From the NCBI RefSeq assembly GCF_014199945.1, contig NZ_JACHOR010000002.1, positions 248,001 through 312,000 on the forward strand: a stretch of 64,000 bases of DNA, read 5' to 3'. Positions 45,729 through 54,004 of this stretch are shown piece by piece. A model generated the notes under the pieces. The model was not told where the DNA came from and did no database searches. It saw nothing but the letters and a program-made list of their open reading frames with translations. Both the position numbers and the translations under genes were made by a program. Source of the stretch: Brevundimonas variabilis. GTDB taxonomy: Bacteria > Pseudomonadota > Alphaproteobacteria > Caulobacterales > Caulobacteraceae. How positions within the stretch are numbered: the first letter of the stretch is position 1; every line of letters begins with the position of its first letter.

Positions 45729-46871
45729 GTGATCAAGAGACATTTCTTCCTCATTGCTGCCGGCGTCTTGCTGGGCCTCATGGTCCTGGCAGCGGTGATG
45801 CGCGTCGCATTCGCTCAGGATGAGGGGGGTGCGGGTGGCGGTCGCGGTGGCCCGGGCGGAGGGCGTTCACAGCAGGTATCCGAGGCTCTGGTCACGACGC
45901 GTGACTTCAGCGACCAGATCGAAGTTCTTGGCGTCGCTCGAGGTGAGCGGTCGGTCAACATCACGTCCAACACCAGCGAACTGATTACCCGCGTCCTGTT
46001 CACCGACGGCCAGCGCGTTGCAGCCGGGACACCGCTCGTGCAACTGCAGGCGCGCGAGGAAGAGGCCGCGATCATTCAGGCCCGGGCACAGGTCGGGCTG
46101 GCCCAGACGCAGTATGATCGTTACGCCGAACTGGGTGAGCGAGGCTTCGCGCCCAAAGCGCTGATCGAACAGTATCAGGCTGAACTTGCGGTCGCCCGCG
46201 CGACCCTTCAGGCGGCAGAAGCGCGGCAGGGCGATCGGTCGATCCGCGCGCCCTTCAGCGGCGTGCTGGGTCTGTCGAGCGTGACTGCCGGAACCCTTAT
46301 CAATCCTGGTGCCGTCATCACGACGCTGGACGACATCGACACCATCCGCGTCGATTTCCCGGTGCCGGAGCGGTACATCAATGTCCTGCGCACGGGGCTC
46401 CCGATCACCGCAACCGCAGATGCCTATGGTGAGGAGCCGTTCCAGGGCCGAATCGCCCTGATCGACACGCGAATCAATGAAACGACCCGCGCCGTGACAG
46501 CGCGCGCCGAATTCCCCAACCCCGGCTATCGGATCCGCCCCGGAATGCTGGTCCGGGTCTCGGTGCAACAAGGCCTGCGCCAGACGCCTGCCGTTCCGGA
46601 GGCTGCTGTCCAGTATGAAGGCGACGGTGCGTTCGTCTATCGCATCGCGGGCGGCACGGAAGGTTCCACCGCGCAACGGGTCGAGGTCGAGACCGGCGCG
46701 GTCGAAAATGGCTTTGTCGAGATCGTATCCGGCCTGCGTGCTGGCGAGCGGGTCGTGGGCTCTGGCCTCAATCGGATCCAGCCCAACTCTCCGGTGACCG
46801 TGGCCCAGGTCGGCGCAGCGCCGGCCGCTGCGGCGCCTGCGGCGCCTGCAGCGCGGAGTACCGCGCGATGA
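45729..46871 (+). CDS. RND efflux periplasmic adaptor (membrane fusion protein)
   Basis: The GTG at 45729 with GGAGAG 9 bases before it is the likely start; it opens a signal-anchor (IKRHFFLIAAGVLLGLMVLAAVMRVAF). 380 residues. After a short Gly/Arg-rich spacer (DEGGAGGGRGGPGGGRSQQ) come the lipoyl/hairpin/beta-barrel domains: GVARGERSVNITSNTSELI, APFSGVLGLSSVTAGTLINPG and ALIDTRINETTRAVTARA. It links the inner-membrane pump to an outer-membrane channel. It overlaps the pump gene by ATGA. No TolC-like gene is adjacent. Confidence 0.9.
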   Translation: MIKRHFFLIAAGVLLGLMVLAAVMRVAFAQDEGGAGGGRGGPGGGRSQQVSEALVTTRDFSDQIEVLGVARGERSVNITSNTSELITRVLFTDGQRVAAGTPLVQLQAREEEAAIIQARAQVGLAQTQYDRYAELGERGFAPKALIEQYQAELAVARATLQAAEARQGDRSIRAPFSGVLGLSSVTAGTLINPGAVITTLDDIDTIRVDFPVPERYINVLRTGLPITATADAYGEEPFQGRIALIDTRINETTRAVTARAEFPNPGYRIRPGMLVRVSVQQGLRQTPAVPEAAVQYEGDGAFVYRIAGGTEGSTAQRVEVETGAVENGFVEIVSGLRAGERVVGSGLNRIQPNSPVTVAQVGAAPAAAAPAAPAARSTAR

Positions 46872-49800
46872 TGATTTCCGACCTTTCCGTTCGCCGTCCG
46901 GTCTTTGCGGCTGTTGCGGCGATCGTGCTCTGCGTGGTGGGACTGGCGGCCTTCTTCTTTACGCCGGTCCGCGAACTGCCCGATGTCGATCCCCCGACCG
47001 TGTCGGTCTCGACCAGCTATGCCGGGGCATCGGCGGAGGTCATCGAGAGCCGGATCACCGAGCCGATCGAGCAGCAGCTGGCTGGCATTCAGGGGGTCGA
47101 GCGGATCAACTCGACCAGCCGGGACGGGCGTTCGAATGTGACGGTGGAGTTTGCGCTGGACCGCGACATCGACGTCGCGGCCAATGACGTGCGCGACCGG
47201 GTCTCGCGGGCCCAGGGGTCGTTGCCTGACCAGGCCGATCCTCCTCAGATCGCCAAGGCCGATGCGGATTCGCAGCCGATCATGATCCTGTTCTTCCGGT
47301 CGGAAACGATGAACCGGCTGGAACTCACCGACTACGCCGACCGGTATCTGGTGGACCAGATCGCCACCGTGCCGGGCGTGGCGACGGTCAATATCTACGG
47401 CGAGCAGCGGTATGCGATGCGCATCTGGCTGGACGCAGATGCTTTGGGTTCTCGAGGGCTGACGGTCTCGGACGTCGAAACGGCCCTTTCAACCCAGAAC
47501 GTCGAACTGCCGGCGGGGTCGCTGGAAGCGACTGCCAAGGACTACACGGTCAGGGTCGCGCGTAACTACGCCAGAGCCGAAGACTTCGCCAACCTGCCGA
47601 TCGGAACATCCGGATCGGCCTCGGTTGCATCGGGAAGCGGAGCCGCGCTCGCGCCGAGCAGCACGGGGGCAACGGCGACTGGCGCGCTTCAGCCCGTCGC
47701 GAACTACGTCACACGCCTCGGCGATGTGGCTCGCGTGGTCGAGGCCCCGGAAGAGGATCGTCGTCTGTTCCGCGGCAACGGCCTTGACCAGATCGGCCTG
47801 GCAGTCACTCGCCAGTCGCAAGCCAACGATCTGGAGATCTCCAAGGGCGTCGAGGCCCTGATGGAGCGGGTACGGCCCAGCCTTCCGCCAGGTACCCAGC
47901 TGGAAATCGGGTCGGACAATTCGGTCTTCACGTCCCACGCCATCGACGAGGTCTGGATCACCATCGGTATCTCGATGGCGCTCGTGGCCTTCGTGAATTA
48001 CGTTTTCCTGGGCAGTCTGCGTGCGGCGATCATTCCGTCAATCGTGGCTCCCATCTGCCTGCTGGCCACCTTCATCGTGCTGGCCCCGCTCGGTTTTTCG
48101 CTCAACCTGCTGACCCTGCTGGCACTCGTGCTGGCGATCGGGCTTGTTGTCGATGACGCCATTGTCGTCGTCGAGAATATCCAGCGCCGTCTGGATCACG
48201 GCGAGCCGCCCCTGGTCGCCGCCGAGCGCGGGACACGACAGGTGTATTTCGCGGTTATCGCTACCACGCTCGTCCTGCTTGCGGTGTTTGCGCCGCTTCT
48301 GTTCCTGCCGGGGTATGTCGGGCGGCTGTTCGTCGAGCTGGCGGCGGCGATTGCCGCAGCCATTGCCTTCTCGGCTTTCCTGGCCCTGACGCTCACGCCG
48401 ATGATGGCGTCCAAGATCCTGCGGCCGGCCGAAGGCGGCACCTGGATGGCGCGCAAGGTCGACGGAGCCATGGACAGGCTCAAAAACTCCTACGAGAATT
48501 CCCTGGGTGCCCTTGTCGGCAAACGAGCGGCAGTGATCGCAGTTTCGCTCGTCGTTCTGGGCGTGGCGGGCGGGGCGGCCGCGATGTTCCTGACCCTGCC
48601 GAACGAGCTGGTCCCCGGCGAGGACCGCGGGCGCGTGCAGGTGCGCGTGCAGGGCCCCGAGGGTGCTGGTTTCGATTATACCCGCGACATCATGCTGGGG
48701 CTCGAGCCCATTCTGGCCGAGTACCGGGAAAGCGGGGAGGCGGCCAACTTCCTGATCTCGGCCCCCGGATTCGGCGGTAGCGGATTCAACGGCGGCAACG
48801 CCGTGCTGAACCTTGCCGACTGGTCCGAACGTGACCGGACAGCAGACGAGATCGCCCAGGAGCTCAATGGAAAGCTGCGCGGACAGACGGACGCCCAGGT
48901 CAACGCCTCCACGCCCGGAGCTTTCCAGCGGGGTGGCGGCAACTCCAACTCGATCGAGATGATCGTGACAGGTTCCGAATACCCGGAGATCTATCAATGG
49001 CTTCAGCCCGTACTTGCGGCGGCCCTGCAGAACCCGGGCCTGTCGCGGCCGCGACTGAACTATGAACCCAACTCCCCCCGTGTGCTGGTCGACGTCGACC
49101 CGCAGAAGGCGGCAGCGCTGGGTGTCTCGTCGCAGGAGATCGGTCGGACGCTGGAGACCATGTTCGGGTCGCGGCGCGCCACCACCTATCTGCGCGGTGG
49201 ACAGGAATACGACGTGATCCTGCAGACCGAGCGGGCCAACCGGACCAATGTGAATGATCTGGAGACGCTGTACGTCGGGGCCGGCAGCGGGGCCCTTGTG
49301 CCACTCTCGTCGGTCGTCGAGACAACGGTTGCGGGCGATACGCCCGATCGCCGGCGTCTGGATCGTCAGCGTGCCATCAGCATCAGCGCCGATCTGAACC
49401 CCGGAACGACGATTGCCGATGCCGTCACCTTCTTCGACGATCTGGTGGCCCAGCAGCCGCAGGGCGTGGTCGCCGTGCAGTACGGCGGTGCAGCCCGTGA
49501 TCAGCAGGAAGCCGGCAATGCCGTCGGGATTGCCTTCGGCTTTGCCCTGCTTCTCGTCTTCCTGGCGCTCGCTGCGCAGTTCGAGAGCTGGATTACCCCG
49601 GCCGTGATCATGCTCACTGTTCCTCTGGCCGCAGCAGGCGGACTGTTCGGCCTTCTGATGGCCGGGTCCAGCCTGAATATCTACAGCCAGATCGGGCTGA
49701 TCATCCTGATCGGCATCGCGGCCAAGAACGGCATCCTGATCGTGGAATTCGCCAACCAGCTGCGCGACCAGGGTCGATCGATCCGCGAGGCCATCATCGA

Positions 49801-50092
49801 AAGTTCGGCCCTGCGTCTTCGGCCCATCATCATGACCTCGATCGCCACCTCGTTCGGGGCCCTGCCGCTGGCGCTCTGGCAGGGTGCAGGAGCGGGCAGC
49901 CGGCAGACCATCGGGGTCGTGATCTTCATGGGGGCGATCTTTGCAACCACGCTGACCCTGTTCGTGGTGCCGGTGATCTATGGGGCTCTGGCGCGCTTCA
50001 CACGGTCACCGGAGTACACGACCCGCAAGATCGAGGAGTGGGAGGCCCAGGAAGTCACCGCGAACGACCGGGGTCTGGCTGCGGCGGAGTAA
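46868..50092 (+). CDS. RND efflux pump inner-membrane subunit (HAE-1 type)
   Basis: 1074 residues, the AcrB/MexB class. N-terminal ISDLSVRRPVFAAVAAIV, VELPDV-type motif (RELPDVDPPTVSV) and the proton-relay pair D429-D430 in IGLVVDDAIVVVEN are typical of drug-exporting HAE pumps. A Ser/Gly/Ala-rich, low-complexity insert lies at about residues 244-273 in the first porter region and is unusual. The pump works with the adjacent adaptor and an unlinked outer-membrane protein. The substrate is unknown. Confidence 0.92.
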   Translation: MMISDLSVRRPVFAAVAAIVLCVVGLAAFFFTPVRELPDVDPPTVSVSTSYAGASAEVIESRITEPIEQQLAGIQGVERINSTSRDGRSNVTVEFALDRDIDVAANDVRDRVSRAQGSLPDQADPPQIAKADADSQPIMILFFRSETMNRLELTDYADRYLVDQIATVPGVATVNIYGEQRYAMRIWLDADALGSRGLTVSDVETALSTQNVELPAGSLEATAKDYTVRVARNYARAEDFANLPIGTSGSASVASGSGAALAPSSTGATATGALQPVANYVTRLGDVARVVEAPEEDRRLFRGNGLDQIGLAVTRQSQANDLEISKGVEALMERVRPSLPPGTQLEIGSDNSVFTSHAIDEVWITIGISMALVAFVNYVFLGSLRAAIIPSIVAPICLLATFIVLAPLGFSLNLLTLLALVLAIGLVVDDAIVVVENIQRRLDHGEPPLVAAERGTRQVYFAVIATTLVLLAVFAPLLFLPGYVGRLFVELAAAIAAAIAFSAFLALTLTPMMASKILRPAEGGTWMARKVDGAMDRLKNSYENSLGALVGKRAAVIAVSLVVLGVAGGAAAMFLTLPNELVPGEDRGRVQVRVQGPEGAGFDYTRDIMLGLEPILAEYRESGEAANFLISAPGFGGSGFNGGNAVLNLADWSERDRTADEIAQELNGKLRGQTDAQVNASTPGAFQRGGGNSNSIEMIVTGSEYPEIYQWLQPVLAAALQNPGLSRPRLNYEPNSPRVLVDVDPQKAAALGVSSQEIGRTLETMFGSRRATTYLRGGQEYDVILQTERANRTNVNDLETLYVGAGSGALVPLSSVVETTVAGDTPDRRRLDRQRAISISADLNPGTTIADAVTFFDDLVAQQPQGVVAVQYGGAARDQQEAGNAVGIAFGFALLLVFLALAAQFESWITPAVIMLTVPLAAAGGLFGLLMAGSSLNIYSQIGLIILIGIAAKNGILIVEFANQLRDQGRSIREAIIESSALRLRPIIMTSIATSFGALPLALWQGAGAGSRQTIGVVIFMGAIFATTLTLFVVPVIYGALARFTRSPEYTTRKIEEWEAQEVTANDRGLAAAE

Positions 50093-50151
50093 CAGACTGG
50101 ACGCGACCCCATCGCGCCTGATAATCACTTTCAGCAAGAAGGTGAGCATCG

Positions 50152-50433
50152 ATGTCCAACGTCATCCAGCTGAGCGAGGCCCGGGTCGGAGATCGCGGCG
50201 TCATCACCCACGTGGGTGGAGGTCGCATGGGCGAGCACGATTCCGAACTGGAGCGGCGCCTGCTCGAACTGGGCTTCGTTGAGGGTGCCCAGGTGCATCT
50301 GATCCACCAGGGCATTGTACGCAGGGACCCGATTGCGCTTCGGGTCGATGACATGACCGTCGCCTTGCGCCGCCGCGAAGCCGCCAATCTGACCATTCAA
50401 CTGAATGGGCCGTTCGCGGAAGCTGCCGAGTAA
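50152..50433 (+). CDS. feoA: Ferrous iron transport protein FeoA
   Basis: 93 residues with an SH3-like fold. RRLLELGFVEGAQVHLIHQG and DPIALRVDDMTVALRRREA are typical of FeoA. FeoA supports the FeoB iron channel, possibly as a GTPase regulator. AGAAGG precedes the start. The 15-base segment at 50119-50133 (TGATAATCACTTTCA) contains one GATAAT Fur half-site and may be an iron-responsive operator, but the match is weak. Its stop overlaps the feoB start in TAATG. Confidence 0.93.
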   Translation: MSNVIQLSEARVGDRGVITHVGGGRMGEHDSELERRLLELGFVEGAQVHLIHQGIVRRDPIALRVDDMTVALRRREAANLTIQLNGPFAEAAE

Positions 50434-52322
50434 TGGACATTGCCGTTCGGCCGGCCCGGCTCGCTCTGGTTGGCAATCCCAACAGTGGCAAGACGGCCCT
50501 GTTCAATGCCCTGACCGGGGCGCACCAGAAGGTGGCCAACTACGCGGGCGTCACGGTCGAGCGCAAGGAGGGGCTGGTTCGCTCGGCGTCGGGACGAACC
50601 CTGTCGGTCCTGGACCTGCCGGGCACCTATTCGCTCAGGGCCCGCAGCCCGGATGAGGCTGTGACCCGCGATGCGGTGCTGGGCAGACTGGCCGGCGAAT
50701 CACCGCCGGATGTCGTGGTCTGCGTCGCCGACGCCACCAACCTGCGGCTGGTGTTACGGCTCGTGCTCGAACTCAAGGCCGTCGGACGACCGATGGTTCT
50801 GGCGCTCAACATGTACGACATCGCCCAGCGACAGGGGCTGAGGATCGATCTGGACCGTTTGCGGGGCGCGTTGGGGGTCCCCATCGTCACGACCGTGGCC
50901 ACCCGGAAGCGGGGCATCGCCGACCTGCTGGCGGAGGTCGAGACGGTCGCGCTGGCCGGGACGGTCCTGCCACAAGGCGAGGGGGCCTGGCATGAGCCAG
51001 ACGCCAACGAAATCCGCGCTGCGCACAGGGATGCCGAGCGGATCATGCGGACCTGCGTGCGCCCGCCCGAGCGGCCCGATACGCTGACCGGCAAGATCGA
51101 TACCCTGCTGCTGCACCCGGTCGCCGGTCTGCTGATCCTGCTCGGGCTGCTGTTCGTCATGTTCCAGGCCGTCTTTGCCTGGGCTGCGCCGGCCATGGAC
51201 GGCATCGATGCGGGATTTGCCCTGTTTGGTGGCGTGGTGGCAGGCTTCATGCCCGATGGACTGCTCGAAAGTCTGATCGTCGACGGCATGATCGCAGGCG
51301 TCGGCAGCGTGATCATCTTCCTGCCGCAGATCGTGATCCTGTTCGCCTTCATCATCCTGCTGGAAGATTTCGGCTACATGGCCCGCGCAGCGTTCCTGAT
51401 GGACCGGATCATGGGCGGGGCCGGACTGCACGGACGGGCCTTCATCCCGCTGCTGTCCAGTTTCGCCTGCGCCATCCCTGGGATCATGGCTGCACGGACG
51501 ATCGACAGCCGCCAGGACCGTCTGACGACCATCATGGTTGCCCCGCTGATGACCTGCTCCGCGCGGATCCCGGTCTATACCCTGATCATCGCGGCCTTCA
51601 TTCCGAACGAGACCGTCTGGGGTTTCGCCAGTCTGCAGGGGCTGGTGATGTTCGGGCTGTATGCAGCCGGCATCGTGAGTGCATTGACGGTGTCTTTCGT
51701 GATCCGCCGCGTCTTCTGGCGCGGCCAGGTCGAGCCCTTCATGATGGAGTTGCCGGCATACAAGCTGCCTGACGCCAAGTCCGTTCTGATCAATCTCTGG
51801 CTGCGGGCGAAGATCTTTCTGATGCGTGCAGGCAAGATCATCCTGCCGCTGATGATCCTGGTCTGGCTGGCATCGACCTTCCCGTATCCGCCGGCCGGCG
51901 CAACCGGGCAGCCCATCGAATACAGTCTGGCTGGCATGATCGGACGGGCACTCGAGCCGATCTTCGCGCCCATCGGCTTCAACTGGCAGATGGTCATCGC
52001 TCTGGTGCCCGGCATGGCTGCGCGCGAAGTGGCCGTCGCAGCGCTTGGGACCGTCTATGCGGTGTCGGATGCCGAGACAGCCATGTCAGGCCTGGCCGCG
52101 GTGCTGTCGGCTCAATGGTCCCTTGCGACGGGTCTGGCCTTCCTCGCCTGGTATGTCTTCGCGCCCCAGTGCGTGCCGACACTGGCTGTCGTGAAGCGCG
52201 AAACCAACTCGTGGAAATGGATGACGATCATGATCGTCTACATGTTCGGTCTGGCCTATCTCGGGGCCTTCGTGACCTATCGCGTGGCGCTGGCCCTTGG
52301 CGGTGGCAACGTCGGGGGCTAA
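50433..52322 (+). CDS. feoB: Ferrous iron transporter FeoB
   Basis: 629 residues. N-terminal G domain: G1 VGNPNSGKTALFNALTG, G3 LDLPGTYSLRA, and G4 ALNMYD. The membrane part has two Gate-type cores, including LIVDGMIAGVGSVIIFLPQI and AIPGIMAARTIDSRQDRLTTIMVAPLMTCSARIPVYTLI, both conserved in FeoB (quoted as consecutive pieces). At 629 residues it is shorter than the 773-residue E. coli protein but is within the family range. It imports Fe2+ across the inner membrane. Coupled to feoA. Confidence 0.96.
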   Translation: MDIAVRPARLALVGNPNSGKTALFNALTGAHQKVANYAGVTVERKEGLVRSASGRTLSVLDLPGTYSLRARSPDEAVTRDAVLGRLAGESPPDVVVCVADATNLRLVLRLVLELKAVGRPMVLALNMYDIAQRQGLRIDLDRLRGALGVPIVTTVATRKRGIADLLAEVETVALAGTVLPQGEGAWHEPDANEIRAAHRDAERIMRTCVRPPERPDTLTGKIDTLLLHPVAGLLILLGLLFVMFQAVFAWAAPAMDGIDAGFALFGGVVAGFMPDGLLESLIVDGMIAGVGSVIIFLPQIVILFAFIILLEDFGYMARAAFLMDRIMGGAGLHGRAFIPLLSSFACAIPGIMAARTIDSRQDRLTTIMVAPLMTCSARIPVYTLIIAAFIPNETVWGFASLQGLVMFGLYAAGIVSALTVSFVIRRVFWRGQVEPFMMELPAYKLPDAKSVLINLWLRAKIFLMRAGKIILPLMILVWLASTFPYPPAGATGQPIEYSLAGMIGRALEPIFAPIGFNWQMVIALVPGMAAREVAVAALGTVYAVSDAETAMSGLAAVLSAQWSLATGLAFLAWYVFAPQCVPTLAVVKRETNSWKWMTIMIVYMFGLAYLGAFVTYRVALALGGGNVGG

Positions 52323-52331
52323 GGCCGGAGA

Positions 52332-53090
52332 ATGCCCGATCCTGTCGTGATTGCCGTTCTGATGGGCCTGCTGGGTCTGATCATCGGCAGTTTCGTGGCC
52401 GCCGTCACCGTGCGATTGCCGCGGGACGAGGACATCATGATGGGCCGGTCGCGCTGCATGTCCTGCGAGCGACCGCTTGCGCCCTGGCATCTGGTGCCGG
52501 TGTTCAGCTGGCTGGTTCAACGGGGTCGCTGCGGATGGTGCAGGTCACCGGTATCGCCGCGCTACATTCTCATTGAACTGGCAGCCGGCGGGATCGGGGT
52601 CTGGGCCGCGCTGTCCGGCGCGGACGGGGTGATGATCGGGGCCAGTGCAGTGCTGGGGTGGCAGCTTTTGCTGATCGCCATCGTTGATGCCGAGAATTTC
52701 TGGCTGCCGGACATCCTGACCTGGCCCCTGATGGCGACAGGGCTGGGCGCAGCCGCTCTGATCAGCCGGGAATGGCCGCTGGATTCGCTGACTGGCCTTC
52801 TCGTCGGGTTCACCCTCCTGTGGGGCATGGCCTGGCTCTACAAGCGGGTGCGCAAACGTGATGGACTGGGCGGGGGTGATCCCTTCCTGTTCGCGGGTGC
52901 CGGGGCCTGGGTGGGCTGGATGGGCCTGCCCAGCGTGCTGCTCTGGGCCTGTGCGGTCGGGTTCAGTCTGGTGCTGACGTTCCTGATCACGCGTGGCAGG
53001 GTCAGCGGGACCGATCGACTGCCGTTCGGGAGCTTCCTTTGCGTCGGCATCTGGCTGACATGGCTGTACGGGCCGCTGGGGGTCGGCTAG
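52332..53090 (+). CDS. pilD: Type 4 prepilin peptidase (PilD/GspO)
   Basis: 252 residues, polytopic. The N-terminal cytoplasmic region has the paired cysteines CMSC and CGWC that bind zinc in classical PilD, and the aspartates of the peptidase site: D in IAIVDAENFWLPD and D in GLGGGDPFLFAG. The enzyme cleaves and N-methylates prepilins or pseudopilins. No pilin or type II secretion gene is adjacent; its substrates must be encoded elsewhere. It starts 9 bases after feoB and overlaps the convergent TetR gene by four bases. Confidence 0.92.
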   Translation: MPDPVVIAVLMGLLGLIIGSFVAAVTVRLPRDEDIMMGRSRCMSCERPLAPWHLVPVFSWLVQRGRCGWCRSPVSPRYILIELAAGGIGVWAALSGADGVMIGASAVLGWQLLLIAIVDAENFWLPDILTWPLMATGLGAAALISREWPLDSLTGLLVGFTLLWGMAWLYKRVRKRDGLGGGDPFLFAGAGAWVGWMGLPSVLLWACAVGFSLVLTFLITRGRVSGTDRLPFGSFLCVGIWLTWLYGPLGVG

Positions 53091-53722
53091 CGGCCTGTCA
53101 CGAGCTTCACGACGATATGGGCCGTGGTATCGATGATGGCCTCTGCAGGCGTATCGCCCCGTCTCATCAGGTCGAAGCCGGCTGCGACCGACTCGACCAG
53201 ATTGGCGACCTCGTAGGAGGTCAGGCGTGGGTCCAGGCCCTTGACGTGATAGCCGGTGGCATGAGCGGTCGCGATCCTGCGCTCGAACGCGAGATGAACG
53301 CGGCGCAGGCGCTTGATCCGGGCCTCGGCAAAGCCCGGCTCGCCCTTGTCGGCCAGCATGTGCTCGACGCGCAGCACCGGCCCATGCTCACCCCAGAAGG
53401 CAAGAACATCGACGACATAGGCCCGGGCCGCAATGAACGCATGTTCAGCCGACCAGTCCCCGTCGAGGTGCCGGGAAAGGGGCTGGAAATCCACGGCCGA
53501 CGCCTCACAGAGCGCCAGAATGGTTTCCTCCACCGTCTTGAAATAGGTGTAGAAATTGGACGGCGAAAGCTCGGCCTCCAGTGCCACGTCTGCAACGCGG
53601 ATTTCGCCCAGGTGCTTGCGGTCCAGCAAGCGGCGTGAGGCTGCGAGGATGGTCTTGCGCGTGCGATCGCCCCGCGTGCCGATGCGGTGGCCGAGCTTGT
53701 TGGTCGAGGCGTGTGCAGGCAT
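53087..53722 (-). CDS. TetR-family transcriptional regulator
   Basis: 211 residues. The N-terminal helix-turn-helix is typical of TetR: TRKTILAASRRLLDRKHLGEIRVADVALEAELSPSNFYTYFKTVEETILAL, read as successive elements. The C-terminal ligand domain is not informative. It has no divergent partner gene: to the right is only the tRNA-fragment boundary. Its target and inducer are unknown. This is the last core-type gene before the island. Confidence 0.85.
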   Translation of the reverse strand: MPAHASTNKLGHRIGTRGDRTRKTILAASRRLLDRKHLGEIRVADVALEAELSPSNFYTYFKTVEETILALCEASAVDFQPLSRHLDGDWSAEHAFIAARAYVVDVLAFWGEHGPVLRVEHMLADKGEPGFAEARIKRLRRVHLAFERRIATAHATGYHVKGLDPRLTSYEVANLVESVAAGFDLMRRGDTPAEAIIDTTAHIVVKLVTGR

Positions 53723-53804
53723 GGGGAGGCCGACGGGCTGACGTGGGCCGTCAGGCTAGCGGCTGTGGCCTCTCTTGGAAACGTTCGATTGCGGGAAGAA
53801 AAGA

Positions 53805-53849
53805 TGGTGCCGGCTGCAGGAATCGAACCCGCGACATCCAGTTTACAAA
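53805..53849 (-). repeat. 3' fragment of a tRNA-Thr(UGU) gene: attachment-site remnant
   Basis: On the minus strand this segment reads from the anticodon loop TTTGTAA (anticodon TGT), the stem half ACTGG, variable loop ATGTC, T arm GCGGG-TTCGATT-CCTGC, the acceptor half AGCCGGC and ACCA. Going further upstream of the tRNA fragment (to the right), the sequence departs at once from any tRNA, with no D arm and no 5' acceptor half. It is therefore a partial gene, the usual left-over copy of the integration core of a tRNA-targeting integrase, which lies 155 bases to the right. Confidence 0.85.
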
Positions 53850-54004
53850 CGGCTTTGAATACTGTTTTCATGACATTTCAGGACTGTTCAAACAGTTCAA
53901 ATCCAAGGTGGTGATTGACTTTCATGTATTCATAGTGATCCATGTCTTTCCCCGGATTTTCGTCGCGGCGTGTCCCGGGTGTGACCCTCTTTTCGGAGTC
54001 CGCA

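Noticed and set aside
50119..50133. Fur-box-like segment upstream of feoA
   Set aside because: Only one GATAAT half-site matches and the second half does not; noted under feoA but not called as an operator.
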